Part shown: positions 1 through 5,952 of the stretch, piece by piece
Layout: each line of letters starts with the position of its first letter
How positions within the stretch are numbered: the stretch's first letter is position 1
NCBI GenBank assembly: GCA_947483455.1
Contig: CANKNK010000087.1
Coordinates: forward strand, 1 to 7,167
DNA: 7,167 nucleotides
Direction: 5' to 3'
Origin: Comamonadaceae bacterium
GTDB taxonomy: Bacteria; Pseudomonadota; Gammaproteobacteria; Burkholderiales; Burkholderiaceae_C
The notes under the pieces: model-generated
Seen by the model: only the letters and a program-made list of their open reading frames with translations
Told to the model about the DNA's origin: nothing
Database searches by the model: none
Program-made: the position numbers and the translations under genes

Positions 1-147
1 ACCCGCAACATCCAGTTGTCCATCAAGGCCAAGGACGCGGCAGACCAAAGCGAAGCCATGCAAACGCTGAGCCAGCAGTCGGCCCGCGAAAATGCCGGCA
101 CGACCAGTCTGGGCGCATTGCTGCGCGCCAAGTTGGATAACAACTAA
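1..147 (+). CDS. rpsA: 30S ribosomal protein S1, C-terminal end (partial)
   Basis: Frame 1 is open from the first base to TAA at 145-147 and encodes the last 48 residues, starting [16 protein letters not shown] and ending [13 protein letters not shown]1 binds mRNA on the small ribosomal subunit and helps start translation. The visible part is the end of the last S1 (OB-fold) repeat, whose final strand reads IQLSIKAKD, and the variable tail after it. The match to proteobacterial S1 tails ([15 protein letters not shown]) is from memory. The neighbouring ihfB supports the call, because rpsA-ihfB is a widely conserved pair in gamma- and betaproteobacteria. The start and most of the gene lie outside the window. 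Confidence 0.93.
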   Translation, partial: TRNIQLSIKAKDAADQSEAMQTLSQQSARENAGTTSLGALLRAKLDNN

Positions 148-174
148 GCGGCGCCTGCCTCTTAGGTAGTCCCC

Positions 175-210
175 AAGCGACCGGCGTGTGCCGGTCGCTT
201 GCATTGTTTT
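175..210 (+). terminator. Stem-loop after rpsA, possible intrinsic terminator or attenuator
   Basis: A perfect 11-bp stem (AAGCGACCGGC at 175-185 paired with GCCGGTCGCTT at 190-200) closes a GTGT tetraloop. It is followed by GCATTGTTTT at 201-210. The T-tract is interrupted and starts a few bases after the stem, so termination may be partial, allowing some read-through into ihfB whose ATG lies only 11 nt downstream. The hairpin itself is directly visible. Its action as a terminator or attenuator is inference. Confidence 0.65.
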
Positions 211-221
211 CAAAGCTCTCT

Positions 222-536
222 ATGACCCGCTCTGACATCGTCGAAGAATTGGCCAGCCGTTTCAGCCAATTGACCCAGCAAGACGCGGAATTCGCCGTCA
301 AGGCCATTCTGGACGCGATGAACGACGCCTTGGTACGCGGTCAACGTATCGAAATTCGCGGCTTTGGCAGTTTTTCTGTCAGCCACCATGCGCCGCGCAT
401 GGGCCGCAACCCACGCAATGGCGAAAGCGTTGCTATACCGCAGCGCCGTGTGCCGCACTTCAAGCCCGGCAAAGCGCTGCGCGAAGCCGTCGATACCGGG
501 ATCGCCGCGGCCAGCGGCCCGCCCGCCAAGTCTTGA
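222..536 (+). CDS. ihfB: Integration host factor subunit beta
   Basis: The product is 104 residues, beginning [14 protein letters not shown]. It is a DNA-bending nucleoid protein of the HU/IHF family that pairs with IHF alpha (ihfA, elsewhere) and acts in recombination, replication and sigma-54 promoter architecture. The N-terminal half forms the helical dimer core. The beta-arm region follows with IEIRGFGSF at about 43-51 and the family signature GRNPRNGE at 61-68, where Pro64 would be the intercalating proline. [12 protein letters not shown] at 77-88 leads into the C-terminal helix. A short Ala/Pro-rich tail (92-104) runs past the usual end. I chose ATG 222 because it matches the usual MTRSDLVEEL family start. 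The in-frame GTG at 186 lies inside the upstream hairpin and would add 12 atypical residues. Only a weak AAAG (212-215) precedes the start. It lies between rpsA and lapA, as in many proteobacteria. Confidence 0.95.
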   Translation: MTRSDIVEELASRFSQLTQQDAEFAVKAILDAMNDALVRGQRIEIRGFGSFSVSHHAPRMGRNPRNGESVAIPQRRVPHFKPGKALREAVDTGIAAASGPPAKS

Positions 537-552
537 TTCCCTGTCGGCCCGA

Positions 553-558
553 TAGAAT
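553..558 (+). promoter_or_regulatory. Candidate -10 box upstream of lapA
   Basis: TAGAAT lies 21 nt before the lapA ATG, in the 43-bp gap after ihfB, and resembles the sigma-70 -10 consensus. The only nearby -35-like string is TTGATT at 533-538, giving a 14-bp spacer, which is shorter than the usual 16-18, so the promoter is doubtful. A ribosome binding site, AAGGAA at 570-575, sits 4 nt before the ATG at 580. If real, this promoter would drive the lapA-lapB-rfaE1-rfaD operon independently of ihfB. Confidence 0.3.
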
Positions 559-579
559 CGACGCCGACCAAGGAATTGC

Positions 580-885
580 ATGAACCCATTCTTTTCGCTG
601 GTGAAACTGCTGTTCAAAGCAGCTATTTTTTTCACCCTGTTTGCGTTTGCCTTGAATAACCAGGCGGACGTCACCGTGCATTTTTTCTTTGGCTACCACT
701 GGACCAGTCCGCTGGTCATGGTGGTGCTGATCAGTTTTGCTGGTGGGCTGCTACTGGGTATCTTGGGCATGGTGCCACGCTGGTGGCAGCAGCGCCGCGC
801 AGCCAGGCGCAACGCAGCAACAACAAAGACCCCAAGTGCCCCGGCCATTGCGACGGCCGACGAATCCCTGACCCATGGACTTTGA
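580..885 (+). CDS. lapA: LapA-family inner membrane protein (DUF1049)
   Basis: The product is 101 residues. It is a small inner-membrane protein of the LapA (YciS, DUF1049) family, known in E. coli to work with LapB in LPS assembly. Two hydrophobic segments are visible, at about residues 8-26 (LVKLLFKAAIFFTLFAFAL) and 44-65 (including MVVLISFAGGLLLGILG). They are joined by a short loop with the family-like VTVHFFFGYHWTSP. After the second segment comes a basic stretch, WWQQRRAARRN, which by the positive-inside rule places the C-terminus in the cytoplasm, followed by an Ala/Thr-rich tail. The ATG at 580 has a clear AAGGAA ribosome binding site. The 3' end overlaps lapB by 11 nt, suggesting translational coupling. 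Length agrees with the family norm of about 100 residues. Family is clear; the detailed role in this species is inferred. Confidence 0.9.
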   Translation: MNPFFSLVKLLFKAAIFFTLFAFALNNQADVTVHFFFGYHWTSPLVMVVLISFAGGLLLGILGMVPRWWQQRRAARRNAATTKTPSAPAIATADESLTHGL

Positions 886-2032
886 CCTGAACTGGGTGCT
901 GATGGGTCTGCCCATTGCGTTTGTGCTGGGCTGGCTGGCCTCGCGCTTTGACCTGCGCCAGATGCGCCTGGAAAACCGCCAAGCGCCCAAAGCCTATTTC
1001 AAAGGCCTCAATTTCCTACTCAACGAACAGCAAGACCAGGCCATTGACGCCTTCATCGAAGCCGTACAAAACGACCCGGATACCTCGGAGCTGCATTTTG
1101 CGCTGGGCAATCTGTTCCGCCGTCGCGGCGAATACGAGCGCGCCGTGCGCGTACACCAGCATTTGCTCTCGCGTGGCGATATCAGCGCAGATGACCGCCA
1201 CCGCGCACAGCACGGCCTGGCGCTGGACTACCTCAAGGCCGGGCTGCTCGATCGCGCCGAGACGGCGTTGCTGGCGCTAGAGGGGACGCGCTTTGAATCG
1301 CAAGCCCGACTGGCATTGTTGGCCAATTACGAACGGTCGCGCGATTGGGTGGGCGCCGCGCAGGTAGCGGCCAAACTGGAAACCGCAGGCCAAGGCAGTT
1401 TCGCGGGGCGGCTAGCCCATTACCTGTGCGAGCAAGCGGCTGCGCAGGTGGCAAAGGGTGAAATTGCCACCGCCAAGGAGCTGCTCCAACAAGCGATTGC
1501 CAGCGCGCCCAATAGCCCGCGCGCCTATATTGACTTGGCACGTCTGTTTGAAAGCGCCGGCGAGCCCGCCCAAGCGCTGGATTTGTTGAAGCAAGCGGCC
1601 CAGGCCGCGCCCAAGTCCGTGGCCTTGATGGCGTCCATGATGACGCGCTGCGCCTTAGCCAGTGGGCGTGGCCCCGCTGTTTCGGCGCTTATGCAACAAG
1701 CCTATGCGCATACGCCTTCGCTGGACGTGCTCGACGCGATCGTGGAATTGGAAAATGCCCAGAAGGGCCCGCAGCACGATGCCCGCAATTGGTATGTACA
1801 ACACCTAGAAAAACAAGCTTCGCTAGTGGCAGCGGCGCAATGGATTGCCGGGGAAAAGCTAGAAAATGAACAATTCCATCCGCAAGTGCAGCGGGCGCTC
1901 GACCAGGCCGTCAAGCCGCTCAAGCGCTACCGCTGCGCCGCTTGCGGCTTTGAAGCCCAACACCATTTTTGGCACTGCCCGGGCTGCCAGGCCTGGGACA
2001 GCTACCCGCCGCTTCGTGTGGAAGAACTATGA
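875..2032 (+). CDS. lapB: LapB (YciM) lipopolysaccharide assembly protein
   Basis: The product is 385 residues, close to the roughly 390 of E. coli LapB. It is a membrane-anchored TPR protein that, in E. coli, helps FtsH degrade LpxC and so limits LPS synthesis. An N-terminal transmembrane helix spans about residues 5-22 (NWVLMGLPIAFVLGWLA). Conserved cytoplasmic TPR-type helical repeats follow, for example AYFKGLNFLLNEQQDQAIDAF (40-60), the ELHFALGNLFRRRGEYERAV unit (72-91) and PRAYIDLARLFESAGEPAQA (215-234). The C-terminus has a rubredoxin-like metal knuckle with Cys354, Cys357, Cys368 and Cys371 (CAAC...CPGC), all four ligands present. The ATG at 875 lies within the end of lapA and has no strong Shine-Dalgarno, consistent with coupling. 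The stop overlaps the next gene's start as ATGA. The metal is probably iron or zinc, inferred from the family. Confidence 0.94.
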   Translation: MDFDLNWVLMGLPIAFVLGWLASRFDLRQMRLENRQAPKAYFKGLNFLLNEQQDQAIDAFIEAVQNDPDTSELHFALGNLFRRRGEYERAVRVHQHLLSRGDISADDRHRAQHGLALDYLKAGLLDRAETALLALEGTRFESQARLALLANYERSRDWVGAAQVAAKLETAGQGSFAGRLAHYLCEQAAAQVAKGEIATAKELLQQAIASAPNSPRAYIDLARLFESAGEPAQALDLLKQAAQAAPKSVALMASMMTRCALASGRGPAVSALMQQAYAHTPSLDVLDAIVELENAQKGPQHDARNWYVQHLEKQASLVAAAQWIAGEKLENEQFHPQVQRALDQAVKPLKRYRCAACGFEAQHHFWHCPGCQAWDSYPPLRVEEL

Positions 2033-2976
2033 ACCCTGATGCATTAAGTCCCCTGTCTGCTGACCGTATCAAAACCGCCCGCGTCTTGGTCGTGGGCGAT
2101 GTGATGTTAGACCGCTACTGGTACGGCGCGGTGGACCGCATTTCGCCCGAAGCGCCCGTGCCGGTGGTGCGTGTTACGCGCGAAGAAGAGCGCGGCGGTG
2201 GCGCTGCCAACGTGGCACTGAACGTGGCCGCACTGGGCGCCCAAGCTACCTTGCTCACGGTGGTAGGTGAAGACGAAGCAAGCCACAAACTGGAAAAACT
2301 GCTGGCACAAACCGGCGTAAAAACCGAGTTGCGCCGCGACGCCGCGCTCAAGACCACCGTGAAGCTGCGCATCATCGGCAGGCAACAGCAATTGATACGC
2401 CTGGACTTTGAAAACACCCCCGACAAAGAAATTTTGGCCAGCCAAACCGCGCGCTTTGAAGCGCTGCTGTCCGCCCATGATGCCGTGCTGTTTTCGGATT
2501 ACGGCAAAGGCGGACTGGCGCATGTGAGCGACATGATCGCTAAAGCCCGCGCTGTGGGTAAACCGGTGCTCATCGACCCCAAGGGCAGCGACTATTCGCG
2601 CTACCAGGGTGCCACCGTGATCACACCGAACCGGGCCGAGTTGCAAGAGGTGGTGGGCGCATGGCACTCGGAGGAACAACTGCTGGCCAAAGCCCAGGGC
2701 CTTCGCAGCCAGTTAGGCCTGGCCGGACTCTTATTGACCCGCAGCGAGGAAGGCATGAGCTTGTTTGAAGACGGTGGGGCCAGCCATGTGAGCGCGCAAG
2801 CGCGCGAGGTGTTTGACGTTACCGGCGCGGGCGATACCGTGATCGCCACCATGGCGGTGCTCTTGGGTGCTGGCATGACGCTGCAACAAGCCCTGCCCTG
2901 GGCGAACCGCGCCGGTGGCTTGGTCGTGGGTAAATTTGGCACGGCCACGGTGCGCTTAGAGGAGTTGATCGCATGA
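2029..2976 (+). CDS. rfaE1: D-glycero-beta-D-manno-heptose-7-phosphate kinase (HldA/RfaE1 type)
   Basis: The product is 315 residues. It is a PfkB/ribokinase-family kinase that phosphorylates D-glycero-D-manno-heptose 7-phosphate at C1, giving the 1,7-bisphosphate on the route to ADP-heptose for the LPS inner core. Visible features are [14 protein letters not shown] near 20-33, the PfkB glycine motif RGGGAANVA (55-63), [17 protein letters not shown] in the substrate region, and the nucleotide/anion-hole motif DVTGAGDT at 263-270 with the catalytic base Asp269. The protein stops about 45 residues after this motif, so the cytidylyltransferase domain of the bifunctional E. coli HldE is absent; a separate rfaE2/hldC is expected elsewhere. 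I chose ATG 2029, which overlaps the lapB stop as ATGA and has GGAAG at 2020-2024. An earlier in-frame start near 1969 would run through the conserved LapB cysteine knuckle. Confidence 0.93.
   Translation: MNPDALSPLSADRIKTARVLVVGDVMLDRYWYGAVDRISPEAPVPVVRVTREEERGGGAANVALNVAALGAQATLLTVVGEDEASHKLEKLLAQTGVKTELRRDAALKTTVKLRIIGRQQQLIRLDFENTPDKEILASQTARFEALLSAHDAVLFSDYGKGGLAHVSDMIAKARAVGKPVLIDPKGSDYSRYQGATVITPNRAELQEVVGAWHSEEQLLAKAQGLRSQLGLAGLLLTRSEEGMSLFEDGGASHVSAQAREVFDVTGAGDTVIATMAVLLGAGMTLQQALPWANRAGGLVVGKFGTATVRLEELIA
2958..2964 (+). promoter_or_regulatory. Strong ribosome binding site for rfaD
   Basis: AGAGGAG, 8 nt before the rfaD ATG at 2973, is the best Shine-Dalgarno match among the plus-strand genes here. 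It lies inside the last codons of rfaE1. Together with the ATGA overlap it fixes the rfaD start and suggests that rfaD is translated efficiently rather than relying only on coupling. Confidence 0.75.
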
Positions 2977-3980
2977 CACGCGTTGTAGTGACGGGCGCCG
3001 CTGGCTTTATCGGCAGCAACATCATTGCCGGGCTCAATGCACGCGGCATCGAGAACATCATCGCCGTAGACGACCTGCGCGACGGCGATAAATTTCGCAA
3101 CTTGGCCGTAGGCCGCATCGCCGATTACGTGGACGCCGCCGATTTTTACGGCGCCTATGCCGCAGGCCACTACGGCACGGTAGAAGCCGTGTTCCACGAG
3201 GGCGCTTGCAGCGACACCATGGAACTTGACGGGCAGTACATGATGCGCAACAACTACGGTGTGTCGCTGCAATTGTTTGAAGCCGCGCAGGCGCAGGGAA
3301 CACGTCTCCTATATGCGTCGTCAGCGGCCACCTATGGCGGCTCCGAGCGTTTTCGTGAAGAGCCGGCCTGCGAGGCACCGCTCAACGTTTATGGCTACTC
3401 CAAACTATTGTTTGACCAGGTGATGCGCCGCCGTCTGGGGGCGCAACTGCAACACGCCAAAGTGCAAGTAGCCGGGTTTCGCTACTTCAATGTCTACGGT
3501 CCGCATGAGCAACACAAAGGCCGCATGGCCAGCGTGGCCTACCACCAGTTTCACCAGTTCCGCAAGGAAGGCGCGGTCAAATTATTCGCGGACTATGGCG
3601 GCTATGCAGCGGGCGCGCAAATGCGCGACTTTGTGTTTGTCGATGACGTGGTCGCCGTCAATCTCTGGTTTTTTGACCACCCCCAGAAAAACGGTATTTT
3701 CAACCTAGGCTCGGGCCGAGCGCAAAGTTTTAATGAGGTGGCCTGCGCCGTCGTCAACACCTTACGCGCACAGCAAGGGCATGCTCCCATGGCGCTGCCA
3801 GACATCGTGGCCCAAGACTTGTTGCAGTACATCCCTTTTCCAGACGCTTTGCGCGGCAAGTACCAGTGCTTTACCGAAGCGGATTTGGGCGCCTTGCGTG
3901 GCGCCGGGTGCGAACACCGCTTTGCCGATGTGCAAACCGGGGTGTCGCGCTATGTGCAATGGCTGGCGCAAACCCAGTAA
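2973..3980 (+). CDS. rfaD: ADP-L-glycero-D-manno-heptose 6-epimerase
   Basis: The product is 335 residues (also named hldD). It converts ADP-D-glycero-D-manno-heptose to the L-glycero form, the last step in making the inner-core heptose donor. It is an extended short-chain dehydrogenase/reductase with an N-terminal Rossmann nucleotide-binding motif GAAGFIG at 8-14. The catalytic set is Ser116 (in [10 protein letters not shown]), Tyr140 and Lys144 (YGYSK), with the same Tyr/Lys numbering as I recall for E. coli HldD. The substrate-side motif [19 protein letters not shown] (169-187) includes Lys182, the likely counterpart of the second catalytic base proposed in E. coli. Later family blocks are [33 protein letters not shown] and [20 protein letters not shown]. 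The start overlaps rfaE1 by 4 nt, which fits consecutive enzymes of one pathway. Confidence 0.96.
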   Translation: MTRVVVTGAAGFIGSNIIAGLNARGIENIIAVDDLRDGDKFRNLAVGRIADYVDAADFYGAYAAGHYGTVEAVFHEGACSDTMELDGQYMMRNNYGVSLQLFEAAQAQGTRLLYASSAATYGGSERFREEPACEAPLNVYGYSKLLFDQVMRRRLGAQLQHAKVQVAGFRYFNVYGPHEQHKGRMASVAYHQFHQFRKEGAVKLFADYGGYAAGAQMRDFVFVDDVVAVNLWFFDHPQKNGIFNLGSGRAQSFNEVACAVVNTLRAQQGHAPMALPDIVAQDLLQYIPFPDALRGKYQCFTEADLGALRGAGCEHRFADVQTGVSRYVQWLAQTQ

Positions 3981-3984
3981 GCCC

Positions 3985-4284
3985 ATGCGCAGCGCCTTGG
4001 CCCTGAGCTTGCACGCCACCGCCTTGTGGCTGGCATCGGCTTGCCTCAGTGCGTGCATGGCCACTGAAATCAATCAGGCCACCGAGGCCGAGCTAGACAG
4101 CGTCAAAGGGCTTGGCCCCGCCAGCACCGCCCGCATTCTCGAGGCGCGCGCACAAGGCCTGTTCAAGGACTGGGCCGACCTGATGCGCCGCGTCAAGGGC
4201 ATCAAACCGGCGCAAGCGGCCAAGCTGTCGGAAGCCGGTTTACGCGTCAACGGCAAAAACCTGGCCGGTGAAGATACGCCTTAA
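3985..4284 (+). CDS. Exported ComEA-like helix-hairpin-helix protein, possible lipoprotein
   Basis: The product is 99 residues. After an N-terminal hydrophobic signal (about 3-23) it has two helix-hairpin-helix halves: INQATEAELDSVKGLGPAST at 29-48, then LMRRVKGIKPAQAAKLSEAG at 66-85. This is the ComEA-type non-specific DNA-binding fold, and NxAxxxEL...GxGPxxAxxI is the diagnostic pattern. The signal ends in LSAC (21-24), an excellent lipobox, so Cys24 could be lipidated by signal peptidase II. A second cysteine, Cys20 in LASAC, is also possible. The alternative is a periplasmic protein cut by signal peptidase I near AT (26/27). The role could be periplasmic DNA handling or uptake, but small HhH proteins of this kind are common in betaproteobacteria and mostly untested. 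It starts 4 nt after rfaD without a clear ribosome binding site. An in-frame ATG near 3952 inside rfaD would give a more basic N-terminus and cannot be excluded. Confidence 0.82.
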   Translation: MRSALALSLHATALWLASACLSACMATEINQATEAELDSVKGLGPASTARILEARAQGLFKDWADLMRRVKGIKPAQAAKLSEAGLRVNGKNLAGEDTP

Positions 4285-4325
4285 ACGTCGGTAACACCGC
4301 CGTTAAAGAGGCGCTCTAAGTTTTT
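4284..4325 (+). terminator. Weak stem-loops and T5 run after the HhH gene
   Basis: Two short structures follow the HhH stop codon. The first pairs AACGTCGGT (4284-4292) with ACCGCCGTT (4296-4304), 9 positions with one mismatch and a 3-nt loop. The second pairs AGAG (4307-4310) with CTCT (4314-4317) around GCG, followed by AAG and TTTTT at 4321-4325. Neither is a strong classical terminator, but a stem-loop region ending in a T-run is a plausible end for the LPS operon transcript. Confidence 0.35.
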
Positions 4326-4370
4326 GCCAATGCGCTGGCCTTGCGTCCCGGCAACAGCCAGCGGCTGCGC

Positions 4371-4376
4371 CACAAT
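4371..4376 (+). promoter_or_regulatory. Candidate -10 box immediately before crcB (leaderless start)
   Basis: CACAAT ends 6 nt before the crcB ATG at 4383. There is no Shine-Dalgarno sequence in that stretch (AGCGCC). If this is the -10 box, transcription would begin at or next to the start codon, giving a leaderless mRNA. No convincing -35 was found at the right distance, so support is limited. An inverted repeat, CGCTGGC (4333-4339) and GCCAGCG (4357-4363), lies just upstream and might be an operator or simple hairpin. Confidence 0.25.
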
Positions 4377-4382
4377 AGCGCC

Positions 4383-4778
4383 ATGAACCCCGTCATCCCC
4401 ATTTGCTTAGGCGCTTGTGCGGGCGCCCTCGCGCGCTGGCAGCTGGGGCTCTGGCTCAACCCCAGTGTTTTGCCAGGCACGGCCCTACCCTTGGGCACCT
4501 TGGCCGCCAACCTGGTAGGCGGCTACCTGGTGGGTGTGGCGGTCGCCTTATTCCAAGCCATGCCCGAACTGGACCCGGCCTGGCGCCTGGCCTTGATCAC
4601 CGGATTTTTAGGCGCTTTGACCACCTTCTCCAGCTTTTCTGCCGAAGTAGTCGCCATGCTCGGCCAGGGCCGCTACACCCTCGCATTGGGCACCGCCGCG
4701 CTGCACCTATTGGGTTCGCTGCTGCTGACCATTGCCGGGATGCGCACGATGGAATATTTTCTCGCCTCCGCCGCCTGA
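4383..4778 (+). CDS. crcB: CrcB/Fluc fluoride ion channel
   Basis: The product is 131 residues (fluC is the alternative name). It is a small inner-membrane protein that forms antiparallel dimers and lets fluoride leave the cell, protecting enzymes such as enolase. Four hydrophobic segments are visible at about 4-22, 35-58, 68-92 and 98-120. Family motifs are GACAGALARW (10-19), GTLAANLVGG (38-47) with pore Asn43, and GFLGALTTFSSFS (74-86). Gly77 and Thr80 match the central sodium site, and Phe82 and Phe85 the phenylalanine box, with the numbering I recall for the Bordetella Fluc-Bpe structure. TTFSSF replaces the commoner TTFSTF, a conservative change. I chose ATG 4383 because MNPVIPICLGACAGALARW matches the family N-terminus. 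An upstream in-frame TTG at 4341 would add 14 polar, basic residues. It sits apart from the LPS operon and converges with the patatin gene. Confidence 0.93.
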   Translation: MNPVIPICLGACAGALARWQLGLWLNPSVLPGTALPLGTLAANLVGGYLVGVAVALFQAMPELDPAWRLALITGFLGALTTFSSFSAEVVAMLGQGRYTLALGTAALHLLGSLLLTIAGMRTMEYFLASAA

Positions 4779-4850
4779 AAGCTGCCTTGCTTTAGGCGCC
4801 TCACTGCGCGAGCTCGGCGTCTGACTGCGAAATCCGCGTGGGCGCTGCCC
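4779..4850. other. Convergent junction between crcB and the patatin gene
   Basis: This 72-bp gap separates two genes that run toward each other. It holds a small stem-loop straddling the crcB stop (AAAGC 4778-4782 with GCTTT 4789-4793), a GGCGCC palindrome at 4795-4800, and GGGC-GCT-GCCC at 4840-4850 abutting the patatin stop. None is followed by a proper T-tract on either strand, so no intrinsic terminator is supported. Termination may be Rho-dependent or rely on opposing transcription. Confidence 0.45.
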
Positions 4851-5948
4851 CTACAAAGGCAAGACCTGCGCCATATCAGGGCGCTCTAACCATTGCGCAA
4901 ACTCATCGGCCATTTGCCGGGCGGCTGACGTTGCGCCATTCCAAGCCCGCATGCGACCGGCCAGGTCATTGCCATAGTGGGTGAAATCGGTGCGGTCGGG
5001 CAATTTGCCGTTGGGCAAGCTGCGCACCCACTCCGGGTTCGGGGCCAGTACCACCATGGAATCTAAAAACGCGCTGCTGCCATGGCGCCATTTCCAAGGT
5101 TTGTCCAGCCAACCGGGCACCACGGCTTTTTGAAAATGTGGGTACAAGACCAGGCCCTGCCCGGCACCCCAGGCGCCATCGCTTGCGGCTGCGCTGTAGT
5201 TCAGGTGCAAGTGGTAATCGGTAATGCCACCATCCCAATAAGCGCCCGCTGGCGCACCGGGAATACCGTGTACCGCTTGCAGCAAAAAGGGGATAGAACA
5301 ACTCGCTTGCAGCGCCTGCATAAAGTTGTCTTCCACCAGCGGTACTGCGTGGGTGCGAAAGTCGGCGCTGGAAAACGGCAAGGGACCTGGGTGCGAAGAA
5401 AAAACCACGCGCTCTAGCGATAGGCCCAACAAACGGCGGTCCACCGCATTTGAGGCAATCGCCAAGGCATAGCCCAGTGGCGTGAAAAACGGATGCTCGC
5501 GCTGCAAGAGGCCGCGCCCACGTGAGGCCAGGATGTGCAAGCGGTACCGCGGATGCGTCAAAAGCTCCTGCATCCGGCCCCCATAAAACAAGTCCAAGTT
5601 ATCCCGGAACTGCTGGCTCACCAAGGACGCGGGCACGCGCTTTTGGCCCGGCGCCATTTCATAGTGCTGGGCGATGTAATCGCGCTCCAAGCGCTCCAGG
5701 GAGGGCACGGGGTCGTTTAGGCACGCGGTCGCCATACGCCAGGCGCCAATCGATGCGCCGACCAAGTGCACGGTCTGGGTACTCTGCAGCAGCCATTGGC
5801 CAAAAATAAACCGATCCAAAGGTCCCAGAATCAAGCCCTTGGGGCCGCCAGCCGCAGCCGGCACCACGCGCACGCTGGACGGCTGCAAGCCATCTCGCGC
5901 CAATGCCGCACGGGCCGTTTTACCGGCATAGAGGTGTAAAGCACGCAT
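4851..5948 (-). CDS. Patatin-like phospholipase family protein
   Basis: The product is 365 residues and is probably a cytoplasmic serine lipid acyl hydrolase. The patatin catalytic layout is visible. A glycine-rich oxyanion loop GGPKG lies at 34-38, the nucleophile Ser66 sits in GASIG (64-68), and Asp239 of the Ser-Asp dyad is in WDGG (238-241). No signal peptide or membrane segment is seen. The oxyanion loop follows a short strand (SVRVVPAAAGG), so the patatin core starts near the N-terminus, and about 125 residues after Asp239 form an uncharacterised C-terminal part rich in Trp (PGWLDKPWKWRHGS). I chose ATG 5948, 4 nt after the tex stop. Starting at the upstream in-frame codon near 6101 would overlap the tex C-terminus by about 150 nt and add basic, non-patatin sequence. 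The true substrate (phospholipid, acylglycerol or other ester) cannot be told from sequence. Tight spacing suggests co-transcription with tex. Confidence 0.83.
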   Translation of the reverse strand: MRALHLYAGKTARAALARDGLQPSSVRVVPAAAGGPKGLILGPLDRFIFGQWLLQSTQTVHLVGASIGAWRMATACLNDPVPSLERLERDYIAQHYEMAPGQKRVPASLVSQQFRDNLDLFYGGRMQELLTHPRYRLHILASRGRGLLQREHPFFTPLGYALAIASNAVDRRLLGLSLERVVFSSHPGPLPFSSADFRTHAVPLVEDNFMQALQASCSIPFLLQAVHGIPGAPAGAYWDGGITDYHLHLNYSAAASDGAWGAGQGLVLYPHFQKAVVPGWLDKPWKWRHGSSAFLDSMVVLAPNPEWVRSLPNGKLPDRTDFTHYGNDLAGRMRAWNGATSAARQMADEFAQWLERPDMAQVLPL

Positions 5949-5952
5949 GACT

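Noticed and set aside
186..221. In-frame GTG start that would extend ihfB by 12 residues
   Set aside because: It lies in the loop of the upstream hairpin, and the added residues ([12 protein letters not shown]) do not resemble IHF beta, whose family start is MTRSD at 222.
2107..3272. Long open frames on the minus strand opposite rfaE1 and rfaD
   Set aside because: They are antisense to two highly conserved enzymes, have compositions typical of shadow frames in GC-rich DNA, and show no recognisable motif.
3733..3984. Upstream extension of the HhH gene into rfaD
   Set aside because: The frame is open by chance across the rfaD 3' end. The extension has no family similarity and would bury the signal peptide.
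4285..4382. Fluoride riboswitch upstream of crcB
   Set aside because: crcB genes are often under this riboswitch, so I looked for its conserved GGNGAUGG-type start and pseudoknot elements; none is recognisable here.
5082..5809. Plus-strand open frames inside the patatin gene
   Set aside because: They are antisense to a gene with clear catalytic motifs, and their predicted proteins are low-complexity Arg/Ala/Pro-rich.
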